NCBI GenBank assembly: GCA_934232895.1
Contig: CAKQGH010000004.1
Coordinates: forward strand, 1 to 64,000
Source of the DNA: an uncultured Alphaproteobacteria bacterium
GTDB taxonomy: Bacteria; Pseudomonadota; Alphaproteobacteria; Rs-D84
Direction: 5' to 3'
DNA: 64,000 nt
Of this stretch, positions 53,948 through 62,841 are shown in pieces. Numbering within the stretch: position 1 is the stretch's first letter; every line of letters begins with the position of its first letter. The notes below the pieces were generated by a model. That model did not search any database. It was given only the letters and a program-made list of their open reading frames with translations, and had not been told where the DNA came from. A program made the translations under genes and the position numbers.

Positions 53948-55243
53948 TTACTTTAACAATTTAATTAAATTTTCTAAATTCATTGCCTGCTGGTCGCCAG
54001 ACTGCATATTTTTAACCCCGACAACGCCAGCGGTGCGTTCGGTTTCGCCAATAATTATGCTGTACGCGGCACCGATTTTATCGGCATATTCAACCTGGTT
54101 CTTGAATTTTTTATTTGTATCCAGATATGACACCGACGCAATTCCATTATCACGCAGTGCCGCCAAAACAGACGACGCATACGCCAAATTTTCATCGCCC
54201 ATCACCAAAACCGCCGCACGGATTGGCGCATCAAAACGCGTTAAATCAATTTGCCCCGCGTCCAGCAACGCGACAAAGATTCGCGAAAAACCAATCGCCG
54301 CACCAACGCCGATAATTTTGGTCTTGGAAAACTTGCCTGCCAAATCGGCATAACGACCACCGCCGGCCGCCGTGCCCAATTCCGGATGATTTATCAATTT
54401 GAATTCGAACACCAGTCCCGTGTAATACGCCAAACCGCGCGCAATTGACAAATCAATTTCCGCATTATTCACGCCCATATCGCGCAGCACATGAACAAAG
54501 TGCGTCAATTCATCAATCGCCGCGTCTAATTCTGGTGTGCGCCCCATAAATTCGGTATATCCACGTGTGAACACGGATTTAATTTCGTCTTCTTTGGCCA
54601 TGTCGTTTAACGCATCACGCAAACCAGATGCAAATTCGGCGTCGCCCATGGCGTCTTTTTTATCAATTAAAACGAATACCGATTTCTTTTGCGCGTCATC
54701 CAACCCCAAATGTGCAAACATTGCATCCCAGAACGGACGCGACCCGACCAGCACGCGCGCCGGGCCAATAAATTCAGCAACAGATTTCAACGCGCGATCA
54801 ATCACAGAAATAATTTCCGCGTCATAATTTGTGGACAGCGCATTGATACCCATAATGTCCATATCCATTTGGTAAAATTCGCGATAGCGGCCCTTTTGCG
54901 CACGTTCCCCGCGATAACGTTTTGAAAACTGTGACGCACGAAATGGAAACACCAAATCGTTCAAATGACCCGCAACATAACGCGACAGACCGACCGTCCC
55001 GTCATAGCGCAACCCCATTTTTGTATCGCCCTTTTGGAACAAGAACATTTGGGTTTCAATTTCGTCCCAGTTGTCTTTGTCGGTCAAAACCTCGGCCCGT
55101 TCAATGGCCGGTAAATCCAATTGCGAAAAACCCGCCACGCGCAAAACATTTAACATACGACGTGCGCATTCGTCAAAACAGCGCTGTTGCGCCGGCAATA
55201 ATTCTATGAAACCCGACAATGGTTTCGTTGGCTTTAATTCCAT
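53948..55243 (-). CDS. hisS: Histidyl-tRNA synthetase (divergent type)
   Basis: 431 residues from MELKPTKPLSGFIELLPA. Class II synthetase: motif 2 region LRYDGTVGLSRYVAG with KRYRGERAQKGRYREFYQMD, the histidine-specific segment ARGLAYYTGLVFEF and motif 3 region GVGAAIGFSRIFVALL. The C-terminal anticodon domain ends near MQSGDQQAMNLENLI. Motif 2 reads RYDGTVG rather than the RPEGTAG of E. coli HisRS and resembles the eukaryote-like form (RYDLTVP). Such atypical HisRS is known in Alphaproteobacteria with unusual tRNA-His. In operon with prfA. Confidence 0.92.
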   Translation of the reverse strand: MELKPTKPLSGFIELLPAQQRCFDECARRMLNVLRVAGFSQLDLPAIERAEVLTDKDNWDEIETQMFLFQKGDTKMGLRYDGTVGLSRYVAGHLNDLVFPFRASQFSKRYRGERAQKGRYREFYQMDMDIMGINALSTNYDAEIISVIDRALKSVAEFIGPARVLVGSRPFWDAMFAHLGLDDAQKKSVFVLIDKKDAMGDAEFASGLRDALNDMAKEDEIKSVFTRGYTEFMGRTPELDAAIDELTHFVHVLRDMGVNNAEIDLSIARGLAYYTGLVFEFKLINHPELGTAAGGGRYADLAGKFSKTKIIGVGAAIGFSRIFVALLDAGQIDLTRFDAPIRAAVLVMGDENLAYASSVLAALRDNGIASVSYLDTNKKFKNQVEYADKIGAAYSIIIGETERTAGVVGVKNMQSGDQQAMNLENLIKLLK

Positions 55244-55418
55244 TTTATATTCCTGTGGTTTATACGGAAAATCGTGACATATCAATGTCAATTATATCAT
55301 AAAAAATGCAAAACGCTAATATTCACGCCGCGGGGCGTGGTGAAATGTAAAAAAGATAACTGCAAATTTATTCATACCAAAACCATAGCCGATTTTTGCG
55401 ATTTTTCAAGCAATTTTG

Positions 55419-56123
55419 TCAAAAATATTGGTGCAATTCCGCGCCGTGCACGATCAGCCACCGCTTTGCGCGCCCCACCCCGTCGCCATATAATTGTGCA
55501 ACCGTTGCCCAGAACGCCGGCGAGTGGTCCAAATGCACACGGTGTGCCAATTCGTGCATAACGACATAGCGCATAATATCCGTCGGCGCAAACGCCAGAC
55601 GCCACGAAAACGAAATTGTCCCCGATGACGAACAACTGCCCCAGCGACTGGTCGTGTCACGCACCGCAATGCGCGTTGGCCACAGTTCACGCGGCGCGGT
55701 TTTAATCATTTCACGTGCGGCAATCTGGAACCGTTCTTTGATAAAATCGCGAACGCGGCGTTCAAACATATCGGCATCGCCACCAACAACCAAAGTGCAT
55801 TCACATTCATTGCAAATAAACCTGTTTCCGCGGTACGATGGGTCATGCGCCAATGAGACGCGTCGCCCCAAAAATTCAATTGTGTCCCCGGGGCGCACAT
55901 GCGCCTTGTCGGGTGCGGCGGCATAAATGCGTTCAATCCATTTGCGTTTTTGTTCCAAAAATCGCATGGCCGATGCGGTTGTTGCCAACCATGGTTTTGA
56001 AATATGAATTTCGCGCACTGGGCGCGTTTTTGGCCGCAATGTAATATTGCGCAGCCCACGCCGCGTTTCAATCACAATGGGGATATGTTCCCCCCACGAT
56101 GTAATAAATTCGTATTCAGACAT
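55419..56123 (-). CDS. YgjP-like (DUF45) metal-dependent hydrolase
   Basis: 234 residues. The zinc-protease motif is VVMHELAHRVHLDHSPAFW near residue 185, preceded by the typical DTTSRWGSCSSSGTISFSWRL. Together these define the YgjP/SprT-like DUF45 family. No signal peptide. A CNECEC cysteine cluster in the middle is unusual. It follows tkt by six bases on the same strand and may be co-transcribed. Confidence 0.87.
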   Translation of the reverse strand: MSEYEFITSWGEHIPIVIETRRGLRNITLRPKTRPVREIHISKPWLATTASAMRFLEQKRKWIERIYAAAPDKAHVRPGDTIEFLGRRVSLAHDPSYRGNRFICNECECTLVVGGDADMFERRVRDFIKERFQIAAREMIKTAPRELWPTRIAVRDTTSRWGSCSSSGTISFSWRLAFAPTDIMRYVVMHELAHRVHLDHSPAFWATVAQLYGDGVGRAKRWLIVHGAELHQYF

Positions 56124-56129
56124 ATATTG

Positions 56130-57914
56130 CTATTTTAATTTTTTCATAATATCACGTGCGACCGCATCAACATCAAAACCCATGGCGCGGTATACCGCAT
56201 CGCCCGGCCCAGACAATCCAAACCGGTCAATTCCAACAACCGCATCGGCAAATTCAAACCATGGGACGGATGCCGCCGCCTCTATCGCAACGACAAATCC
56301 ACGCAATATTTGTTTTTTATACCGCGCGTCTTGGGCACGGAATGCCGAAACACACGGAACACTGGCCACCTGGACAAAGGGGCCCAATTTTTTTGCAACG
56401 GCAACGGCGAATGGAACTTCGCTGCCGGTGGCAAGTATTGTTGCGCGCACGCGCCGCGCGGTGGCGGAATATATAATGTATCCACCGCGCGAAATATCCG
56501 CGCCATCGGGCGTTGGAATTTGCTTTATTTTCTGGCGCGACAAAATCAAGCAGGATGGGCAATTGGTATCCGACACCGCCATACGCCATGCGTACGCAAC
56601 CTCGGCCCCGTTGCATGGGCGAAATACATTCAAATGCGGAATCAGACGCAACGACGGCAATTGTTCAACCGGTTCATGGGTTGGTCCATCCTGGCCCACA
56701 CAAACACTGTCGTGTGTAAACACATAAATCACGGGCAATCCCGACATTGCCGCAATGCGAATCGCCGGGCGCATATAGTCACTGAACACCAAAAATGTTG
56801 AACCATACGGCCGCAGGCCCGATGCCGCCAACCCGTTCATAATGGCACCCATTGCATGTTCGCGCACACCATAGTTTATGAAATTACCATTAAAATCACC
56901 CGGGGTAATGTCGTGATGTGCGGCCGTTTTTGCATTTGTACTGTGTGATAAATCCGCACTGCCCCCGACCAGACGCACGCCCGCCGCAACCATTGATTGC
57001 AAATAAATTCCCGACAGTTCACGCGTGGAAATATCGGCATCTGAATTCAGCGATGGCATATCCGCGACACTGACATCGGGTTTATTCAAAACATATTTCG
57101 CACTGACATTTTGTGCAACCTGTGCCCACAATTCGTCACCCACCGTTGACGCATATTTTTCAATCAATTGTGCCAATTCCACATCTGGAATTTCAAAACC
57201 ATGTGCCGCCGCCGCACCCGCCAATGACGAGCCCGCCCCAATAACCGTGCGGCAACGAATAAATGTCGGCGCGTCTGCCGCGACCGCCGCATGCACCGCC
57301 CGATCCAACGCATTAAAATTATTACCCGCAACCGTGACCACACGCCATCCCGCCGCACGCATACGCGCCGCCACATCAACATCGGTCAACGCCATGCCAT
57401 CAATGGTAATGCCATTATCATCCCACAATAAAACCAGATTGTTTAATTTATACCGACCGGCAAACACAATTGATTCGGACGCGACACCTTCGGATAAATC
57501 GCCATCGCCACACAGGCAATACACCATTTCATCCGCCCCCTGAATCTTGGCCGCCAAAGCCATACCAACCGCGTTTCCAACACCCTGGCCCAGGGGGCCC
57601 GTTGTTGCCATAACGCCATCAATACCAAATTCCGGATGCCCCGGCAACCCGCCAATTGTGCGAAACGATTCCAAATCGCCAATATCATACCCGGCCAATT
57701 TTAATGTTGCATACAGCAGTGCACTGCCATGGCCCGCCGACAGAACAAATCTGTCACACCCCGGGCGCAAGAAATTTGCATAAATGGTTGTTATAATATC
57801 GGCCGCACCCAACACAATTCCCAAATGCCCCGAATGCGCACGACGCACCGCGTTCAGCGCATGCGCGCGAACGGAACTGGACATATCGGCTAATTGTTTG
57901 GCATCAAATTTCAT
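56130..57914 (-). CDS. tkt: Transketolase
   Basis: 594 residues, some 60 shorter than typical transketolase (about 660). Thiamine diphosphate enzyme transferring two-carbon units in the pentose phosphate pathway. Seen are RRAHSGHLGIVLGAAD, the cofactor motif CGDGDLSEGVASES...NNLVLLWDDN, GSADLSHST, NYGVREHAMGAI and the signature HDSVCVGQDGPTHEPVEQL. The ATG at 57914 is eight bases from an extended -10 box (TGATATAAT, 57923-57931). Divergent from rnhA. Confidence 0.92.
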   Translation of the reverse strand: MKFDAKQLADMSSSVRAHALNAVRRAHSGHLGIVLGAADIITTIYANFLRPGCDRFVLSAGHGSALLYATLKLAGYDIGDLESFRTIGGLPGHPEFGIDGVMATTGPLGQGVGNAVGMALAAKIQGADEMVYCLCGDGDLSEGVASESIVFAGRYKLNNLVLLWDDNGITIDGMALTDVDVAARMRAAGWRVVTVAGNNFNALDRAVHAAVAADAPTFIRCRTVIGAGSSLAGAAAAHGFEIPDVELAQLIEKYASTVGDELWAQVAQNVSAKYVLNKPDVSVADMPSLNSDADISTRELSGIYLQSMVAAGVRLVGGSADLSHSTNAKTAAHHDITPGDFNGNFINYGVREHAMGAIMNGLAASGLRPYGSTFLVFSDYMRPAIRIAAMSGLPVIYVFTHDSVCVGQDGPTHEPVEQLPSLRLIPHLNVFRPCNGAEVAYAWRMAVSDTNCPSCLILSRQKIKQIPTPDGADISRGGYIIYSATARRVRATILATGSEVPFAVAVAKKLGPFVQVASVPCVSAFRAQDARYKKQILRGFVVAIEAAASVPWFEFADAVVGIDRFGLSGPGDAVYRAMGFDVDAVARDIMKKLK

Positions 57915-57922
57915 TTTATGAT

Positions 57923-57931
57923 ATTATATCA
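57923..57931 (-). promoter_or_regulatory. Extended -10 promoter of tkt
   Basis: Minus strand TGATATAAT, with TATAAT at 57923-57928 and eight bases to the ATG. No convincing -35 box, as expected for extended -10 promoters. Confidence 0.45.
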
Positions 57932-57950
57932 CAAAACAAGGTGTAATAAA

Positions 57951-58376
57951 ATGTTAAAAATTTGGACAGATGGCAGTTGCCTGGGCAACCCTGGTCGTGG
58001 CGGATGGGCATTCGTTGCAACCGATGGGAAAAATATCGCCGAGCGCAGCGGGGGCGAAGCGAACACAACCAACAACCGTATGGAATTAACGGCTGTAATC
58101 CGGGCGTTGACCGCGGCACGCCGACACAGTGAAATTGAATTGCACACCGACAGTCAATATGTAAAAAACGGAATGCAATCCTGGATAAAAAATTGGAAGA
58201 AAAATAATTGGCGCACCGCGGATAAAAAACCTGTTAAAAATCAAGATTTATGGATGCAACTGGACGAATTGTCAAACGCGATAACAATACACTGGCATTG
58301 GGTACGCGGACACAACGGTAACGAATTCAACGAACGGTGCGATGAATTAGCCCGCACCGCCGCCGAAAAAGCGTAA
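57951..58376 (+). CDS. rnhA: Ribonuclease HI
   Basis: 141 residues from MLKIWTDGSCLGNPG (AAGGTG upstream). It degrades RNA in RNA-DNA hybrids. The four catalytic acidic residues are in TDGS, NRMELTAVI, ELHTDSQYV and ERCDELAR, and the basic handle is KNWKKNNWRTADKKPVKN. Complete. Convergent with the envC-like gene. Confidence 0.96.
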   Translation: MLKIWTDGSCLGNPGRGGWAFVATDGKNIAERSGGEANTTNNRMELTAVIRALTAARRHSEIELHTDSQYVKNGMQSWIKNWKKNNWRTADKKPVKNQDLWMQLDELSNAITIHWHWVRGHNGNEFNERCDELARTAAEKA

Positions 58377-58385
58377 TACACACAT

Positions 58386-59456
58386 TTAATCTTCTTTGAA
58401 TAATCGCACCGGATCAACCGCGGCATCGCCACGTCGAACCTCCAGATACATTTCGGGCTTGTCCGGATTCATACGCCCAATCGGTTCACCGGCCAGAACC
58501 TCTTGCCCAACCATAACATCAATATCGCCCAGATTGGTCATAACCGTGTTATATCCGTTTTTGTGCGACATAATTACCACGCGCCCAAAACCGCGAAAAC
58601 TGTCGGCAAATTTCACCGTGCCATCAGCCGGCGCCAACACCAATGCATCACCACGCGTGCGAATACGCCAACCGTCTGATTTCAGGCCCAGTGCGGTCTT
58701 TTCGCCAAAATGCACCACCACGCGGCCGCGCACCGGCTGGTTCAATTTACGATACGAAAAACGCGAATCCCCCGACATTTGCGAACTCCCCACGCCGGCG
58801 GACAATTCCGAAATGCTTTTTGCGCGCGCCGACAATTCGCGCAATTTTTTCTGCAAGGCCGCCTGCTCGGTTTTTAACTGTTCGTTCTGGGCGGCACGCG
58901 TACGCAACAATTTATCCAACTGATTTTTTTCCGCGGTATATTTTTTCGCGGTACGGTCCAGTTTTTCTTTTTCAATCGCGCGCGCTTCGCGTATCTTTTC
59001 CAGTTCGCGCAATTTTTCCGTGGCATCTTGGATTTCGGCATCAAATTGTGCCGCCGTACCCGACAAAATGGCCGATGTCAAAACATATTCACGCATATTG
59101 TCGGCATCAAAACCCGGGTGCATAGATATAAACAGAATACTGGCCGCCGAATCCGCAATTCGATTTCGGTTTTCATCCAACGATTTATTTAATTTCTCGC
59201 GCTGGGCATCCAATTCGGCAATTTTTCGCGCAACCGCACCGCGTTGTTCTTCCAGATTACTGACCTGGTCGGCGGCACGCACCAATTTTTTCTTGGTCGA
59301 TGCAACCTCGCGCTCGGATGATGCGACGCGTTGGCTCAATTGTTTATTTTGCTGTTCGGTTTTGGCAATCTGGGCATTTATTTGTGACAGTTCGCTGGTG
59401 GCAAACACGGGGCTTGCCATCAACGCAACCATCAAAAACAGCACCAGTTTTTTCAT
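58386..59456 (-). CDS. EnvC-like murein hydrolase activator
   Basis: 356 residues. A signal peptide (MKKLVLFLMVALMASPVFA) is followed by long coiled coils (about residues 22-225; QINAQIAKTEQQNKQLSQRV and similar) and a C-terminal LytM fold. The LytM metal ligands are missing: the first motif reads SDGWRIRTRGDA and the HxH position reads MYLEVRR. Like EnvC it therefore should activate amidases at the septum rather than cut wall itself. The ATG overlaps the tyrS stop (TGATG); a GTG three bases upstream is possible. Confidence 0.88.
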   Translation of the reverse strand: MKKLVLFLMVALMASPVFATSELSQINAQIAKTEQQNKQLSQRVASSEREVASTKKKLVRAADQVSNLEEQRGAVARKIAELDAQREKLNKSLDENRNRIADSAASILFISMHPGFDADNMREYVLTSAILSGTAAQFDAEIQDATEKLRELEKIREARAIEKEKLDRTAKKYTAEKNQLDKLLRTRAAQNEQLKTEQAALQKKLRELSARAKSISELSAGVGSSQMSGDSRFSYRKLNQPVRGRVVVHFGEKTALGLKSDGWRIRTRGDALVLAPADGTVKFADSFRGFGRVVIMSHKNGYNTVMTNLGDIDVMVGQEVLAGEPIGRMNPDKPEMYLEVRRGDAAVDPVRLFKED

Positions 59457-60670
59457 CACTTTTTCACAACACGCAGGAATGTTTTTTTGCCTTTTTGTAC
59501 AACAATTTCATCGGCCGGCGCAACAATGTGTTTTGGGTCGGTAATTTTTTCACCATCCAATTGAATGCCGCCCTGTTCCACATTACGACGCGCCTCGGAT
59601 TTCGATGTGAACAGCCCCGCCGCGCACAGGAAATCCAAGATACCCATTGCCGCACCAAATTCAATCTGGACAGATGGCATATTTTCGGATTTTGCCCCAC
59701 CGCCGAACAATGCGTCGGCCGCATTTTGCGCCGCCACCGCCGCATCGTGACCGTGCGCAATTTCGGTTGCATTAAACGCCAACACGCGTTTGACCGCATT
59801 CAGTTCCGCGCCACGCGCCGACGCCAGACGTGCGATTTCATCCAATGGAATTTCCGTAAAGATTTTCAAGAATTTTTCCACCAAATCATCCGGCGTATTG
59901 CGGAAATACTGGTAATATTCGTATGGCGATGTCTTATCCTCGTTCACCCAAACGGCATTGCCCGCCGATTTGCCAATTTTGTTTCCATTGGCATCGGTAA
60001 TCAATTGCGTTGACAGAACAAAAACCTCTTGCCCCAATTTTTTGCGCACCAGTTCAACCCCCATAACACAGTTGCCCCACTGGTCGGCGCCGCACAATTG
60101 AACCGTGCATCCATATTTTTTATACAGCGTCAGGAAATCGACCGCCTGGAACGTCATATAGTTAAATTCCAAGAACGTCATACCGTTTTCCAAACGGCGG
60201 CGCACACTTTCCATACCCAGCATACGCGGCACGGTGAAATCGGTACCAAATTCGCGCAGGAAATCCATGTGGCTGTACCCCGACATCCAATCGTTATTAT
60301 CAACCATAACCGCCCCAGTCGGCGAGCCATCAAAATGAATAAATTTTTCAATCGAATGGCGCAGCCCCGCACAGTTATGTTCAATTTGCGCATCGGTCAA
60401 CATTGGGCGTCCCTTGTCCCGACCAGACGGGTCGCCAATGCGCCCGGTTGCACCACCAACCAACGCAATTGGACGATGGCCATATTTTTGGAACCAACGC
60501 ATCAACATCAATGATGCCAAATGTCCCACATGCAACGAATCCCCGGTTGGATCGGTTCCCCAATATGCCGTCACATGCCCCGCATTCAACGCATCATTTA
60601 ACCCATCCATATTTGATGATTGGTTGATAAAACCGCGCGCCTCTAATTCCTGTAATAATTCGTTTTTCAT
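59456..60670 (-). CDS. tyrS: Tyrosyl-tRNA synthetase
   Basis: 404 residues. Class I synthetase with YWGTDPTGDSLHVGHL (HIGH motif HVGH), GGATGRIGDPSGRD, QLCGADQWGNCVMG and the KMSKS loop as NKIGKSAGNAVW. The C-terminal S4 RNA-binding domain contains FTSKSEARRNVEQGGIQLDG. Coupled to the envC-like gene downstream. Confidence 0.95.
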   Translation of the reverse strand: MKNELLQELEARGFINQSSNMDGLNDALNAGHVTAYWGTDPTGDSLHVGHLASLMLMRWFQKYGHRPIALVGGATGRIGDPSGRDKGRPMLTDAQIEHNCAGLRHSIEKFIHFDGSPTGAVMVDNNDWMSGYSHMDFLREFGTDFTVPRMLGMESVRRRLENGMTFLEFNYMTFQAVDFLTLYKKYGCTVQLCGADQWGNCVMGVELVRKKLGQEVFVLSTQLITDANGNKIGKSAGNAVWVNEDKTSPYEYYQYFRNTPDDLVEKFLKIFTEIPLDEIARLASARGAELNAVKRVLAFNATEIAHGHDAAVAAQNAADALFGGGAKSENMPSVQIEFGAAMGILDFLCAAGLFTSKSEARRNVEQGGIQLDGEKITDPKHIVAPADEIVVQKGKKTFLRVVKK

Positions 60671-60822
60671 ATCTTTTTCCTTGATTCACATAATGCTAGC
60701 AAAGTTTCGTCCCCCGCGCAAATATTTTATCACGACGGCGCGCCGCTGGCGCGCGTCATTACTCTCTGCTCTCTTTATCGCGGCGCAGCGTCAGCGGAGA
60801 CGGATGCGCATTGCTCTCTATG
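60671..60822. repeat. Spacer with purine/pyrimidine repeats
   Basis: GCGCGCC/GGCGCGC palindrome and CTCTCTGCTCTCT plus TTGCTCTCTA tracts just beyond the tsf terminator. No gene. Confidence 0.5.
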
Positions 60823-60853
60823 AAAAAATACCGCCGAACGGCGGTATTTTTTT
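60823..60853 (-). terminator. Terminator of rpsB-tsf
   Basis: ATACCGCCG / CGGCGGTAT hairpin with A- and T-runs. Confidence 0.88.
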
Positions 60854-60871
60854 GTTTGTTCCCAAATGTTG

Positions 60872-61741
60872 TTATGCCAACATTTTTGCGACTTCATCCG
60901 CCAGATTATCTTCGCGTTTCTGGATACCTTCGCCCAGTACGTAATACGCATAACCGGCCAATTTGCCACCATGTTCTGCAATAACTTCTTTGACGGTTTT
61001 GGATGGATCCATAACGAACGGCTGTTCTTCCAGAACGGTTTCCGCATAGTATTTATGGATACGACCCTGAACCATTTTTTCAACCACAGCCTCTGGTTTG
61101 CCAGCGGTTGCGCCAGATTCAATGAACACTTTCTTTTCGCGTTCAACGGCGGCCGGGTCAACATCGGCAATTGTCATAAATTCAGGTTTGTTTGCCGCGA
61201 TGTGCATTGCAATTTTATTGCCGATTTCGTCGATTTTTTCGGAATCGCCATCAATTGCAACCGCAACACCAATCTGGCCCATGCCTGGAACCAATGCATT
61301 GTGGATGTATGTGTAAATATGTTGACCCGAAACGCGCGCAATACGACGCAGGTTCATATTTTCACCAATTGTGGAAATGGTCGCCGCAATGTCGTCTTTG
61401 ACCGCCGCCATTGTCGCTTCAAAATCGCCATTCAATTCCAATGCCTTGGCCGCAACATCGGCAACCAATTTCTGGAATTTGTCGTTTTTCGCAACAAAGT
61501 CTGTTTCGGCGTTCAATTCAACAACGCAACCCATATTGTCGCATTTTACAACGGTCACCAATCCCGATGCCGCAACACGGCCGGCCTTGGATGCCGCCTT
61601 GACAATACCTTTCTGGCGCAACCAATCGGCCGCGGCCTCGATATCGCCATTTGATTCAACCAATGCTTTTTTGCAATCCATCATACCTGCGGATGTTTTT
61701 TCACGCAGTTCTTGAATCATTTTTGCGGTTACTTCTGCCAT
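60872..61741 (-). CDS. tsf: Elongation factor Ts
   Basis: 289 residues. Nucleotide exchange factor for EF-Tu. It begins with a UBA-like domain (MIQELREKTSAGMMDCKKALVESNGD), then the EF-Tu-contacting TDFVAKNDKFQKL, and dimerisation regions. Operon with rpsB, 29 bases apart, as in most bacteria, and then a terminator. Confidence 0.96.
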   Translation of the reverse strand: MAEVTAKMIQELREKTSAGMMDCKKALVESNGDIEAAADWLRQKGIVKAASKAGRVAASGLVTVVKCDNMGCVVELNAETDFVAKNDKFQKLVADVAAKALELNGDFEATMAAVKDDIAATISTIGENMNLRRIARVSGQHIYTYIHNALVPGMGQIGVAVAIDGDSEKIDEIGNKIAMHIAANKPEFMTIADVDPAAVEREKKVFIESGATAGKPEAVVEKMVQGRIHKYYAETVLEEQPFVMDPSKTVKEVIAEHGGKLAGYAYYVLGEGIQKREDNLADEVAKMLA

Positions 61742-61770
61742 TGTTTTCCCCCATGTATTATGTGTTTATA

Positions 61771-62616
61771 TTATTTGTCGGCTTTGTCGGCCAATTTGCC
61801 ACGACGTTCCGCGCGTGCTTCAGATGTTTTGGACTTCTGGCGCGCTTCTTTGTCCTTGGTATCGGCTTCGAAATCATCGGCCGCAGACATATCTGCTTCG
61901 GCTTTTTTACCAGCCGCACCGCCCAAACGTTTTTCAATACCAGACAAAATGGCGTCTACGAACAGGTCGCAATACAATTGTGTTGCGCGTGCCGCGTCAT
62001 CGTTGCCCGGAATTGGGTAATCAACCATTTCAGGATTCGCGTTTGTATCGCAGATGGCGATTGTCGGAATGTCCAAATTGCGCGCTTCGCGAACAGCATT
62101 CATTTCGCGTGGCACATCAATAACAATCATCGCCTGGGGCGTGCCGTGCATTTCCAAAATACCGCCAAAGATTTCACGCAGTTTTTCAACTTCTTTGGTC
62201 ATAACGCCAACTTCTTTCTTGGTCAAGCCCAATTTTTCGGCGTTTGCAATGTCGGATTCCATCTTTTTCAGACGGCGGATAGACTGGGAAACGGTCGTCC
62301 AGTTTGTCAGCATACCACCCAACCAGCGGTTGTTGACATAATATTGACCACAGCGTTCGGCCGCATCTTTGACAATGTCTTTGGCCTGGTGCTTGGTTGC
62401 AACGAACAGAACCTTGCCACCGGCGGCCGCAATAGCTTCCAATGCGACCAGTGCGCGATACATCAACGGCGCAGTTTTGTTCAAATTGATGATGTGAATT
62501 TTATCTTTGACCCCATAAACATACGGTGTCATCAACGGGTTCCAGCGACGTGTGTGGTGACCAAAATGGACGCCCGCTTCCATCAACTGTTTCATAGTAA
62601 ATGTTGGCAATGCCAT
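61771..62616 (-). CDS. rpsB: 30S ribosomal protein S2
   Basis: 281 residues from MALPTFTMKQLMEAGVHFGHHTRRWNP. Typical S2 segments are NLNKTAPLMYRAL, VLFVATKHQAKDIV, NRWLGGMLTNWTTV and IPGNDDAARATQLY. The C-terminus is extended by a charged tail (about 45 residues, Lys/Glu/Asp-rich). The longer open frame to 62697 is part of the mRNA leader. Confidence 0.96.
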   Translation of the reverse strand: MALPTFTMKQLMEAGVHFGHHTRRWNPLMTPYVYGVKDKIHIINLNKTAPLMYRALVALEAIAAAGGKVLFVATKHQAKDIVKDAAERCGQYYVNNRWLGGMLTNWTTVSQSIRRLKKMESDIANAEKLGLTKKEVGVMTKEVEKLREIFGGILEMHGTPQAMIVIDVPREMNAVREARNLDIPTIAICDTNANPEMVDYPIPGNDDAARATQLYCDLFVDAILSGIEKRLGGAAGKKAEADMSAADDFEADTKDKEARQKSKTSEARAERRGKLADKADK

Positions 62617-62725
62617 GATTTTATCCTTTTTTCTGTTGTTATCCTCGCCGTGGGCACCAGACCAGATTTTATCAATCCAGACAGAAATTTTGTCCAACGG
62701 TTGTGTTCTTCACGCATCGGCGTGT
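62617..62725 (-). promoter_or_regulatory. rpsB mRNA leader
   Basis: About 110 bases between the predicted start and the rpsB ATG, with an ACACGCCGATGCGTG hairpin at its 5' end and AAAAGGATA near the ATG. S2 autoregulation through such a leader is known in other bacteria; here it is inferred. Confidence 0.35.
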
Positions 62726-62731
62726 AGCCCG

Positions 62732-62760
62732 ATAATAGAACAATTCCCCAATAAAATCAA
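62732..62760 (-). promoter_or_regulatory. Promoter of rpsB-tsf
   Basis: Minus strand TTGATT (62755-62760), 17-base spacer, TATTAT (62732-62737). Confidence 0.7.
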
Positions 62761-62806
62761 GGAAAATTTAATGATTTGAATATAAACCCACCCAGCAAAA
62801 GAAAAG

Positions 62807-62834
62807 TTGACAAATATTTTTTATGTGCTAATAA
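62807..62834 (+). promoter_or_regulatory. Promoter of the subtilisin-like gene
   Basis: TTGACA (62807-62812), 16-base spacer, TAATAA (62829-62834), then seven bases to ATG 62842. No ribosome binding site. Confidence 0.6.
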
Positions 62835-62841
62835 TCTAGGT

